From Nilaparvata lugens (Eukaryota > Arthropoda > Insecta > Hemiptera > Delphacidae), in contig NC_052508.1 of NCBI RefSeq assembly GCF_014356525.2, forward strand, positions 38,633,113-38,697,112: a stretch of 64,000 nt of DNA, in the 5' to 3' direction. The notes below the pieces were generated by a model. It was not told the origin of the DNA. It worked only from the letters and a program-made list of their open reading frames with translations, and searched no databases. Numbering within the stretch: position 1 is the stretch's first letter; the number at the start of each line of letters is the position of its first letter. The position numbers were made by a program, and so were the translations under genes. This document shows, piece after piece, positions 45,408-56,243 of this stretch.

Positions 45408-46421
45408 TGATCTTCATACAAACACATCTGACTCTCAATATAACAAATTCCTTTCAAAAACAATTTTGATTTACAAATTTTTTGGGGCTTATACTTCATT
45501 ACAATTTCTAGGTCTTAATATTAAATAATATTCTATAGATCAGGTACAATTCTTCTTTTTGCTATACATTGGGTTTTGGCTTTGATGGTAACTCGTTTCA
45601 ATTGAGGTTTCTCAGTAACAACATGGCATAAATAATGATAATAAAATATGAACTTATAAATAAATATATTAACATTTATAAATACATTAAATAACAATAT
45701 ATAAATAGCTTTTTTGGGAACAATTTCTTTTTTCATAAACATATGCTTGATGGCTACATACTTGATTTAGGTGGCTTTGGCTAGCTGACTACTGGTTCTA
45801 AATATCTGCTTTCCTGACATCATAATTTCTTAGTTTCTATTCCACAATACAAAACTAACCTATTCATCACAATTTTCACATTTTAAGGTAATTTACTTAA
45901 TTTTTTTTACTATCCCCGCTTGTGTCCTTTTTTATATGATGTTGATTACTAAAATACATACTTAAAAATTGCTCTTCTGTTTGTTTCAGGCTTCTAATAG
46001 TTGGAAGGAATCAAAAGTTGGATTTGTTGACATGCGGTTCTATGCCAATATTAAATTCATTATGACAGGTTGGTAATTGGTTGATAATGATGTTTTCCTT
46101 TGACTTCTTATCGTATTTACTTTCAAATTCGATGATATTGCATGTAGAAATGTCATGGTTTTCTTGCATCTTCTTGCGTTTCTGTTTGTAGCTATGCTGT
46201 AGGCCGGTTAGGTTATCTCCTATTGATTGGTGAGGCTGTCCTAGTGATAATTTTTTCTTCAGGAATTTAAAATCCTGGTATCTTGATTCCTGATACCTGA
46301 TATTATCTAATCTTTAAAAACATTATCGCATTTGGCGATACTAGACTATTATTCCACTTTAGACCTATAAATTTATTTCAATTGGGGATTTTATTTACCC
46401 ATCAGATTTTGATATGTTACA
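45408..46421 (-). repeat. LTR of the unclassified LTR element (copy 2, minus strand)
   Basis: Inverted copy of 41786-42817, about 90 percent alike with indels. On the minus strand it starts TGTAACATATC (46421) and ends GATCA (45408), followed by TGGCGCC at 45405-45399. The frame at 45533-45742 lies inside the LTR and is not a gene. Confidence 0.75.
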
Positions 46422-46951
46422 ATATGTAATGGGCAACAAGCATATTACAGAGTTCGAACATGACAAACAATAAAACCTTATAATACTAATGATAAAGAAA
46501 CACCATACCAAAAATCCACAATTATCATTAATGCATGAAAAATCATACAATGTGCTCGGGAGGTTAGGTTTAAAGACATCTTATAAATTAGGAATTACAG
46601 AAAAATTACGAAGAGAAAAACAAGAACTCATAGCATATTTTGCTTTCACTGAGTTTACATCTACTACAAAGTTAATATAAGTTTCTAGAAGTTGGCAGAA
46701 ATAAAACTTCAAAATAAATTTATCAAAGGACATTGCAATGAGCACATTTCAAGAGACCAGCTCATGGCAGAAGAAAGAGCAAGTCCAAAGAGGAAAACAG
46801 ATATGCAAAACAATTAGTTTTTGCATTGCCAACTGCACCAAATAAAACACATATTTCAGAGTTTAATTAATTAAGGTTAGTTCTAAGTCATTGCTGTATA
46901 TAATTTTAAGATTAGATAATGAATTTATATTTCTCAAATGTATTTTAATAA
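46422..46951. other. Spacer before the gypsy array
   Basis: The first ~35 bp extend the inverted match to 41750-41785. A 63-codon frame at 46489-46680 encodes a basic peptide of no recognised family. The last five bases (46947-46951, AATAA) are the putative target duplication of the gypsy array. Confidence 0.45.
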
Positions 46952-47144
46952 TGTAGTGTTGGGCATCCTGCTCATGATGTCAGAAAAGCAATGGAGTGAA
47001 GTCTTTGTATTAAGCCAGTCAGGCGGTCTAGTTTTGTAAAGTCTTTTTGTGAGTTAAAAGTAATAAGTCAATAAAGAATCAAGTGTCTAACAGTCTTTCA
47101 TTAACTAGTACTCCAAATAATCATATTAAAGTATGAACATTATA
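46952..47144 (+). repeat. Gypsy LTR 1 (193 bp)
   Basis: Begins TGTAGTGTTGGGCATCC and ends ACATTATA. It contains AATAAAGAA (about 47068), which could be the polyadenylation signal. Confidence 0.85.
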
Positions 47145-47146
47145 TT

Positions 47147-47156
47147 TGGCGACGAG
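47147..47156 (+). promoter_or_regulatory. Primer-binding site, internal A
   Basis: TGGCGACGAG two bases after the LTR, complementary to a tRNA 3' end beginning with CCA. The same sequence with one change (TGGCGATGAG) follows LTR 2 at 51695. Confidence 0.7.
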
Positions 47157-47415
47157 ATAATTAATGGTGAAGTTGTGCATCGCGTGTTCCTGTTTTGTGG
47201 TTATGTACTCTGTCGCCTTTACTCATGGACTGTGTCGTAGTTACGTTTTTTTCGTTCGGTGTTTTGTATTTGTGTTTGAACTATGTTTGTCTCGATTTCG
47301 GTTATTGTGTTTTGCACTATGTTTTCCAGACTTGGTCAAATTTCTTTGCGTGTGTTTGAAATCATAGACTATGTTTAGACTATAATCTAACCTCACTTAT
47401 GTGCCTCGTGTCAAC

Positions 47416-48380
47416 ATGTCCAAACCTCCAGTTTTTGAACCCAGTGTGGAGGACTTTGAATCCTTTTTGGAGCGTCTCGAACTATATTTTAGCATCGAAG
47501 GTTTCAAGGATGAGGTAAAAAGGTCACTTTTGTGTCAATCTTCCTCCGTCTGTCTATGCAGAGTTGAAAACAGCATTGTCTCCCATCGAAATCGCAACAG
47601 CCACATATGAACAGTGCATACAGGCTTTGACAAACCGATATAAACCAGTGTGTAAAGTAATACCAGAACGATATAAATTTCATTCTCGGAAGCAGCTTGC
47701 AGGTGAGTTGCTACACGACTATATTTCAGCGATATCTCGCTTGGCCACCACCTGTAAATTTGGAAGCTTTCATGACCAGGCTTTACGCGATAGACTGGTG
47801 TCTGGCCTACAAATGTCAATGGTGAGTCGGCTTTTGTCTGAGCCAGATGACATGAAATTTGATACTGCTTGTCGTCTAGTGTTAGAAATGGAATTGGTTG
47901 AGAAGTCCACTTTGGTCTTGGCTGGTGATGCTACAGAGACTTTCATGGTATTGTCTACGTCTTCACGTTCCTTGTCTCGCCAGTCCAGGCAAGGTTCGTC
48001 ACCACAGCAGGGTTATCCTGAGTGGTCGCTGTCACATCCATTATCGTACCGGTCCCGATGGGATTCGTCACCAAGGTCGGGGTCTCCTGCACGTTCCTGG
48101 TCGGTTTCTGGTCAGTTGTCATCCATGTTGCAGAGGCGTTCATCTCCGGGTTGAGCGGGTCCATTGGTCTCCAGGCCGTCGCCTTCTCAACAGTCAGAAG
48201 AGGGACTGAGAAAAAGATGCCGTCACTGTTTCTCCAGGCATTCTCCTGATAAGTGTCCAGCTAATGCGTGGATGTGTTTTAAGTGTCAACGTACAGGTCA
48301 CATGGCAGAATGTTGTGACCAGCAAAGAGTCAATTATGTCAAATCAACAGTCAATGTGTCAGTCAATTCATCACAATCAG
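47416..48380 (+). pseudogene. gag of internal A (broken)
   Basis: ATG at 47416 (MSKPPVFEPSVEDFESF). The capsid-like helical region continues in another frame from about 47525 after an indel in the A run at 47517-47521. A TGA at 48152-48154 interrupts the frame between the serine/arginine-rich part and the nucleocapsid, whose CCHC knuckle (CFKCQRTGHMAECC) lies near 48275-48320. The TGA is also present in internal B. Confidence 0.85.
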
Positions 48381-51245
48381 GTCAGTGTGATTCATTATTT
48401 GTGAATATTGTCATTAATGGCAAATCAGTGCGTTTTCTAGTGGATACCGGGAGTTCAATTATTATTTTAAGCTCAGTTATTGCAAAAGAGCTCCAGTTGT
48501 TGTCACAATTAGTGCCTTATTTCGGAGCTATAAGGGGTGTTAATAATAATCTGCTACACGTCCTTGGTTCATGCAAGGTAGAAGTTGTTTACAAAGATGT
48601 ATATACTAAGCTATCTGCTGTTGTAATCGATCAAATTTCATGTCAAGCTATATTAGGTAGAGATTGGTTGTCAGTAATTGCACCCAATCGGGCAAATAAC
48701 ATTTTTCCAAAGTCTAATGGAAATGATAATATTTTTGTTTGTCTATTGCAAAAAATGAAACTGTGGAAACGCTAGCCAAGTCATATCCAAGAGTGTTTTC
48801 AAACAAAGATAATGAAAAGCCCATATCGGAATTTAAGGTTAGTCTAAATTTGAAGGACAACAACGTCCAGCCTACTTTTCACAGATCATACACTGTACCA
48901 TATGCACTGCGGGACGAAATTGGTAATGAATTGGATAGATTGGAGTCAAAGGGAATAATTAATAAGGTGAAAACATCTGATTGGGCCAGTCCCATGGTAA
49001 TAGTCCCTAAACGAATGGAAAAATCTGTATGTGCGCTGATTTTAAGGTAACACTGAATAAATATTTAAAAGTAGATCAACATCCAATGCCGGTTCCTGAT
49101 GATATTTTCAATAATTTTACCGGTTGTACTGTATTTTGTCGTTTGGATTTAACTGAAGCTTATTCACAGTTAGAAGTTAATGAATCAAGCAGAGATTTAT
49201 TAGTTGTAAATACAATAAAGGGTCTGTATCGCTTCAATCGTTTATGTTTTGGTTTGTCAACTGCTTGCGCAATATTTCAGTCTGTAATTGAGTCAATTTT
49301 AGTGGGAATCAATAACGTTTCTCCCTATTTGGATGATATTTTGATAGGAGGTAAAGATCTTGATTCGTGTAAAGAAACTTTGAACAAGGTACTGAGTCGC
49401 CTTGAAGAATACAATGCCAAGTTAAATATTCAAAAGTCTGATTTTTTGTCAAATATTTAGTATTATTGGGTTTTGAATTGTCAGCTAACGGTAGAGTACC
49501 GTTTACTTCTAAGATTGAAAAGATTTTGGCAATGCCGCAACCTGAGAATTTAACACAGTTGAAAGCTTTTGTTTCCATGTTCAATTTTGTACATATGTGT
49601 CCTGATATCTTAGAACCATTTCATAAGTTAATGCGCAAAGATGAACCATGGTTTTGGAATTCAGACTGTATGGTTGCATTTTCAAAGTGTAAAACTGCAT
49701 TGTCAGAAGCTTCACTTCTCACGATTTATGATCCAAGTAAAGAATTAGTGTTATCTGTAGTGTTATCAGTTCGTTTGGCATTGGTGCTGTTTTGAGTCAA
49801 ATTATTGATGGGGAGGAGCGTCCGATTTCTTTTGAATCGGCGACATTATCGCCAGCACAAAGAAATTATTCACAGTTGGATAAGGAAGCGCTTGCTATTA
49901 TTTTTGGAGTGAAAAAGTTTCATAATATTTGTGGGGTAGGAAATTTACTATTTGTAGCGATCACTTACCATTGAAAACTCTATTTGGAGAAAATAAGAAA
50001 ATTCCAGTAATGGCTTCATCCAGACTGATGAGATGGGCTGTTATTTTATCAGCATATAATTATCAAATTGTACATAAGAAGGAGTTTTGATTCCTCATGC
50101 TGATGTATTTTTACGTTTACCATCAGCTTGTAGTGAAGAAGAGCATGAAGTTTGTTTCATTTATTTATCAACGCCGTTAATAGATGTAGATGAAGTGTAT
50201 GAACACACTTGCAAAGACGAGTTGTTGAGTAAGGTTATTGAATATATAACAAATGGTTTTCCACATACTATTGATGCTAATATGAAAATTTTTGAGAGTA
50301 ATCATTGTCATTATCTGTGGTAAATAAATGTCTCTATTTTGGAGATCGCATTGTCATACCAAGAAGTTAGAGAAAAAGAAGTATTAGGGGTAATTCATTC
50401 CAGTCCTGCCGGTGTGGTACGATCTAAATTATTGGCTCGCTCATATGTATGGTGGCCAGGTCTAGATAATGATATTTATCATACAGTTCAGTCTTGCGAA
50501 ATTTGTCAGTCAACTAGAAACAGGTCAAACAATCAATACCATCAACCTTGGCCGTCTGCCAAGAGTCCATGGGAAAGAGTACACATTGATTTATTTGATT
50601 TTCAAACTCATAAGTAGGCTACTTGATATGTTGTGATTCCTATTCTGAATGGATAGAATGTTTTCTTTTGAAAGACAGAAGTGATTTCCGCTCGGTATTG
50701 TCGAAATTAGCTGAAATGTTTTCTAGATTTTCATTTCCACGTACTTTGGTCTGTGATAATGGACCACCTTTTATTATAGTTCACATGAAATGAAAGATTT
50801 TTGTCAATGGAAGGGAATTAAATTGATTTATTCACCTCCATATTCGCCGCAATCAAATGGTCTGGCAGAGCGTAGTGTGCAAACCTTCAAAATTCTATTG
50901 TCCAAGTTTAATCTGGACAAGATTAAAAAGAAAATGCAAATAAGCCCACATGATTTGCTGTTTGATTGTTTATTTGCGTATAGAAGTACTCCTTCTTCTG
51001 TTACGGGTAAATCACCAATGTCTGTCATATTGAATTTTGAAACAAAAGTACCACTGACAAATTTGAGAAAGACCGTTACTTTCAAAGATGATTTGGTCGA
51101 AAGTCGGAGTATTGAAAATCAGAATATTAAAAATAATGTGTTCAAGAAACCGGTCCCAAAATCAAAATCAAAATCAATAGAGATCAAATTGTATGGATTA
51201 ATTGTAATAAGAAAAATGATAGTTATGGTGTCAAGTATGAACTAG
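48381..51245 (+). pseudogene. pol of internal A: protease, RT, RNase H, integrase (broken)
   Basis: Protease FLVDTGSS near 48433-48456. Reverse transcriptase from about 48840, catalytic YLDD at 49326-49337. RNase H around 49800-50090 (SQLDKEALAIIFGVKKF). Integrase zinc-binding part HHCC with intact CEICQ near 50500, then VCDNGPPF near 50750 and SPQSNGLAERSVQTF near 50840. Frame breaks at about 48740, 49012, 49448, 49790, 49925, 50082, 50305, 50612 and 50778. Those at 48740, 49448, 49790, 50612 and 50778 are shared with internal B; 49012, 49925, 50082 and 50305 are private to A. It cannot make a full Pol. Confidence 0.9.
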
Positions 51246-51500
51246 GTAGAGTTGTTGAGAGGATAAGTAATTTGTGTATTTGGTCAAGCTAGCTAATAAT
51301 GTAGTTTTCTGTCGTTTTGTTTGTCATATATAATCAATTATTATGAGTATATATGAATGTCTCTCATGAGTATAGTCTAGTATTTACAATAACGTCTTTA
51401 TTGGAAATTGTCTTATGTGAAGTTTCAGTCTTATAACATGTATTATTTAAATGTCTTAGTCTTGAAGTTTTGAAGTCTTGTCAATTAAAGGGGGGAGCAG

Positions 51501-51692
51501 TGTAGTGTTGGGCATCCTGCTCATGACGTCAGAAAAGCAATGGAGTGAAGTCTTTGTATTAAGCCAGTCGGGCGGTCTAGTTTTGTAAAGTCTGTTTGTG
51601 AGTTAAAAGTAATAAGTCAATAAAGAATCAAGTGTCTAACAGTCTTTCATTAACTAGTACTCCAAATAATCATTTTAAGTATGAACATTATA
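51501..51692 (+). repeat. Gypsy LTR 2, shared by both internal regions (192 bp)
   Basis: Preceded by the polypurine tract AAAGGGGGGAGCAG (51487-51500) of internal A and followed by the primer site of internal B. It resembles LTR 3 (GACGTCAG) more than LTR 1 (GATGTCAG) at its start. Confidence 0.88.
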
Positions 51693-51963
51693 TTTGGCGA
51701 TGAGATAATTAATGGTGAAGTTGTGCATCGCGTGTTCCTGTTTTGTGGTTATGTACTCTGTCGCCTTTACTCATGGACTGTGTCGTAGTTACGTTTTTTT
51801 CGTTCGGTGTTTTGTATTTGTGTTTGAACTATGTTTGTCTCGATTTCGGTTATTGTGTTTTGCACTATGTTTTCCGGACTTGGTCAAATTTCTTTGCGTG
51901 TGTTTGAAATCATAGACTATGTTTAGACTATAATCTAACCTCACTTATGTGCCTCGTGTCAAC

Positions 51964-52930
51964 ATGTCCAAACCTCCAGTTTTTGAACCCAGTGTGGAGG
52001 ACTTTGAATCCTTTTTGGAGCGTCTCGAACTATATTTTAGCATCGAAGGTTTCAAGGATGAGGTAAAAAAAGGTCACTTTTGTGTCAATCTTCCTCCGTC
52101 TGTCTATGCAGAGTTGAAAACAGCATTGTCTCCCGTCGAAATCGCAACAGCCACATATGAACAGTGCATACAGGCTTTGACAAACCGATATAAACCAGTG
52201 TGTAAAGTAATACCAGAACGATATAAATTTCATTCTCGGAAGCAGCTTGCAGGTGAGTTGCTACACGACTATTTCAGCGATATCTCGCTTGGCCACCACC
52301 TGTAAATTTGGAAGCTTTCATGACCAGGCTTTACGCGATAGACTGGTGTCTGGCCTACAAATGTCAATGGTGAGTCGGCTTTTGTCTGAGCCAGATGACA
52401 TGAAATTTGATACTGCTTGTCGTCTAGTGTTAGAAATGGAATTGGTTGAGAAGTCCACTTTGGTCTTGGCTGGTGATGCTACAGAGACTTTCATGGTATT
52501 GTCTACCTCTTCACGTTCCTTGTCTCGCCAGTCCAGGCAAGGTTCGTCACCACAGCAGGGTTATCCTGAGCGGTCGCTGTCACATCCATTATCGTACCGG
52601 TCCCGATGGGATTCGTCACCAAGGTCGGGGTCTCCTGCACGTTCCTGGTCGGTTTCTGGTCAGTTGTCATCCATGTTGCAGAGGCGTCATCCGGGTTGAG
52701 CGGGTCCATTGGTCTCCAGGCCGTCGCCTTCTCAACAGTCAGAAGAGGGACTGAGAAAAAGATGCCATCACTGTTTCTCCAGGCATTCTCCTGATAAGTG
52801 TCCAGCTAATGCGTGGAAGTGTTTTAAGTGTCAACGTACAGGTCACATGGCAGAATGTTGTGACCAGCAAAGAGTCAATTATGACAAATCAACAGTCAAT
52901 GTGTCAGTCAATTCATCACAATCAGGTCAG
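51964..52930 (+). pseudogene. gag of internal B (broken)
   Basis: Same start as copy A, at 51964. The first ~110 codons are open. A 2-base deletion near 52271 shifts frame (ELLHDYFSDI), and the TGA at 52697-52699 matches the one in copy A. The CCHC knuckle lies near 52820-52865. Confidence 0.85.
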
Positions 52931-55792
52931 TGTGATTCATTATTTGTGAATATTGTCATTAATGGCAAATCAGTGCGTTTTCTAGTGGATACCGGGAGTT
53001 CAATTATTATTTTAAGCTCAGTTATTGCAAAAGAGCTCCAGTTGTTGTCACAATTAGTGCCTTATTTCGGAGCTATAAGGGGTGTTAATAATAATCTGCT
53101 ACACGTCCTTGGTTCATGCAAGGTAGAAGTTGTTTACAAAGATGTATATACTAAGCTATCTGCTGTTGTAATCGATCAAATTTCATGTCAAGCTATATTA
53201 GGTAGAGATTGGTTGTCAGTAATTGCACCCAATCGGGCAAATAACATTTTTCCAAAGTCTAATGGAAATGATAATATTTTTGTTTGTCTATTGCAAAAAA
53301 TGAAACTGTGGAAACGCTAGCCAAGTCATATCCAAGAGTGTTTTCAAACAAAGATAATGAAAAGCCCATATCGGAATTTAAGGTTAGTCTAAATTTGAAG
53401 GACAACAACGTCCAGCCTACTTTTCACAGATCATACACTGTACCATATGCACTGCGGGACGAAATTGGTAATGAATTGGATAGATTGGAGTCAAAGGGAA
53501 TAATTAATAAGGTGAAAACATCTGATTGGGCCAGTCCCATGGTAATAGTCCCTAAACCGAATGGAAAAATCTGTATGTGCGCTGATTTTAAGGTAACACT
53601 GAATAAATATTTAAAAGTAGATCAACATCCAATGCCGGTTCCTGATGATATTTTCAATAATTTTACCGGTTGTACTGTATTTTGTCGTTTGGATTTAACT
53701 GAAGCTTATTCACAGTTAGAAGTTAATGAATCAAGCAGAGATTTATTAGTTGTAAATACAATAAAGGGTCTGTATCGCTTCAATCGTTTATGTTTTGGTT
53801 TGTCAACTGCTTGCGCAATATTTCAGTCTGTAATTGAGTCAATTTTAGTGGGAATCAATAACGTTTCTCCCTATTTGGATGATATTTTGATAGGAGGTAA
53901 AGATCTTGATTCGTGTAAAGAAACTTTGAACAAGGTACTGAGTCGCCTTGAAGAATACAATGCCAAGTTAAATATTCAAAAGTCTGATTTTTTGTCAAAT
54001 ATTTAGTATTATTGGTTTTGAATTGTCAGCTAACGGTAGAGTACCGTCTACTTCTAAGATTGAAAAGATTTTGGCAATGCCGCAACCTGAGAATTTAACA
54101 CAGTTGAAAGCTTTTGTTTCCATGTTCAATTTTGTACATATGTGTCCTGATATCTTAGAACCATTTCATAAGTTAATGCGCAAAGATGAACCATGGTTTT
54201 GGAATTCAGACTGTATGGTTGCATTTTCAAAGTGTAAAACTGCATTGTCAGAAGCTTCACTTCTCACGATTTATGATCCAAGTAAAGAATTAGTGTTATC
54301 TGTAGTGTTATCAGTTCGTTTGGCATTGGTGCTGTTTTGAGTCAAATTATTGATGGGGAGGAGCGTCCGATTTCTTTTGAATCGGCGACATTATCGCCAG
54401 CACAAAGAAATTATTCACAGTTGGATAAGGAAGCGCTTGCTATTATTTTTGGAGTGAAAAAGTTTCATAAATATTTGTGGGGTAGGAAATTTACTATTTG
54501 TAGCGATCACTTACCATTGAAAACTCTATTTGGAGAAAATAAGAAAATTCCAGTAATGGCTTCATCCAGACTGATGAGATGGGCTGTTATTTTATCAGCA
54601 TATAATTATCAAATTGTACATAAGAAAGGAGTTTTGATTCCTCATGCTGATGTATTTTTACGTTTACCATCAGCTTGTAGTGAAGAAGAGCATGAAGTTT
54701 GTTTCATTTATTTATCAACGCCGTTAATAGATGTAGATGAAGTGTATGAACACACTTGCAAAGACGAGTTGTTGAGTAAGGTTATTGAATATATAACAAA
54801 TGGTTTTCCACATACTATTGATGCTAATATGAAAGTTTTTGAGAGTAATCAATTGTCATTATCTGTGGTAAATAAATGTCTCTATTTTGGAGATCGCATT
54901 GTCATACCAAGAAGTTAGAGAAAAAGAAGTATTAGGGGTAATTCATTCCAGTCCTGCCGGTGTGGTACGATCTAAATTATTGGCTCGCTCATATGTATGG
55001 TGGCCAGGTCTAGATAATGATATTTATCATACAGTTCAGTCTTGCGAAATTGTCAGTCAACTAGAAACAGGTCAAACAATCAATACCATCAACCTTGGCC
55101 GTCTGCCAAGAGTCCATGGGAAAGAGTACACATTGATTTATTTGATTTTCAAACTCATAAGTAGGCTACTTGATATGTTGTGATTCCTATTCTGAATGGA
55201 TAGAATGTTTTCTTTTGAAAGACAGAAGTGATTTCCGCTCGGTATTGTCGAAATTAGCTGAAATGTTTTCTAGATTTTCATTTCCACGTACTTTGGTCTG
55301 TGATAATGGACCACCTTTTATTATAGTTCACATGAAATGAAAGATTTTTGTCAATGGAAGGGAATTAAATTGATTTATTCACCTCCATATTCGCCGCAAT
55401 CAAATGGTCTGGCAGAGCGTAGTGTGCAAACCTTCAAAATTCTATTGTCCAAGTTTAATCTGGACAAGATTAAAAAGAAAATGCAAATAAGCCCACATGA
55501 TTTGCTGTTTGATTGTTTATTTGCGTATAGAAGTACTCCTTCTTCTGTTACGGGTAAATCACCAATGTCTGTCATATTGAATTTTGAAACAAAAGTACCA
55601 CTGACAAATTTGAGAAAGACCGTTACTTTCAAAGATGATTTGGTCGAAAGTCGGAGTATTGAAAATCAGAATATTAAAAATAATGTGTTCAAGAAACCGG
55701 TCCCAAAATCAAAATCAAAATCAATAGAGATCAAATTGTATGGATTAATTGTAATAAGAAAAATGATAGTTATGGTGTCAAGTATGAACTAG
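52931..55792 (+). pseudogene. pol of internal B (broken, RT domain open)
   Basis: Protease DTGSS near 52990. The RT frame 53284-54006 is open for 240 residues and includes YLDD near 53874. RNase H frame 54337-54918 (DKEALAIIFGVKKFHKYLWGRKF, SDHLPLKTLF) is intact, unlike copy A. The integrase knuckle is damaged by a one-base deletion near 55050 (CEIV instead of CEIC). The five frame breaks shared with A lie near 53287, 53995, 54335, 55160 and 55325; another, at about 54016, is private. The last frame ends at 55792. Confidence 0.9.
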
Positions 55793-56050
55793 GTAGAGTT
55801 GTTGAGAGGATAAGTAATTTTGTGTATTTGGTCAAGCTAGCTAATAATGTAGTTTTCTGTCGTTTTGTTTGTCATATATAATCAATTATTATGAGTATAT
55901 ATGAATGTCTCTCATGAGTATAGTCTAGTATTTACAATAACGTCTTTATTGGAAATTGTCTTATGTGAAGTTTCAGTCTTATAAACATGTATTATTTAAA
56001 TGTCTTAGTCTTGAAAGTTTTGAAGTCTTGTCAATTAAAGGGGGGAGCAG

Positions 56051-56243
56051 TGTAGTGTTGGGCATCCTGCTCATGACGTCAGAAAAGCAATGGAGTGAAG
56101 TCTTTGTATTAAGCCAGTCGGGCGGTCTAGTTTTGTAAAGTCTGTTTGTGAGTTAAAAGTGATAAGTCAATAAAGAATCGAGTGTCTAACAGTCTTTTAT
56201 TAACGAGTACTCCAAATAATTATATTAAAGTATAGACATTATA
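56051..56243 (+). repeat. Gypsy LTR 3 (193 bp)
   Basis: Same ends as LTR 1. The polypurine tract lies at 56037-56050. It has private changes (GTGATAAG, AATCGAGTG, AACGAGTAC, AGTATAGAC) relative to the other two. Confidence 0.85.

Larger units (their letters stand above)
46952..56243 (+). mobile_element. Tandem Ty3/gypsy retrotransposon array sharing the middle LTR
   Basis: Order is LTR (46952-47144), internal A, LTR (51501-51692), internal B, LTR (56051-56243). AATAA flanks the outside (46947-46951 and 56244-56248). The internal regions are about 4.36 kb each and nearly identical. Protein features (CCHC knuckle, DTG protease, YLDD reverse transcriptase, RNase H, HHCC/DDE integrase) fit the Mag/K02A2.6-like branch; that branch call is from memory. 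An LTR-LTR recombination between two copies, or a tandem duplication, would give this layout. Confidence 0.93.

Noticed and set aside
47164..47367. 67-codon cysteine/phenylalanine-rich frame after the gypsy LTR
   Set aside because: It is conserved between units only because the units are near-identical; it lies in the leader before gag and has no gag motif.
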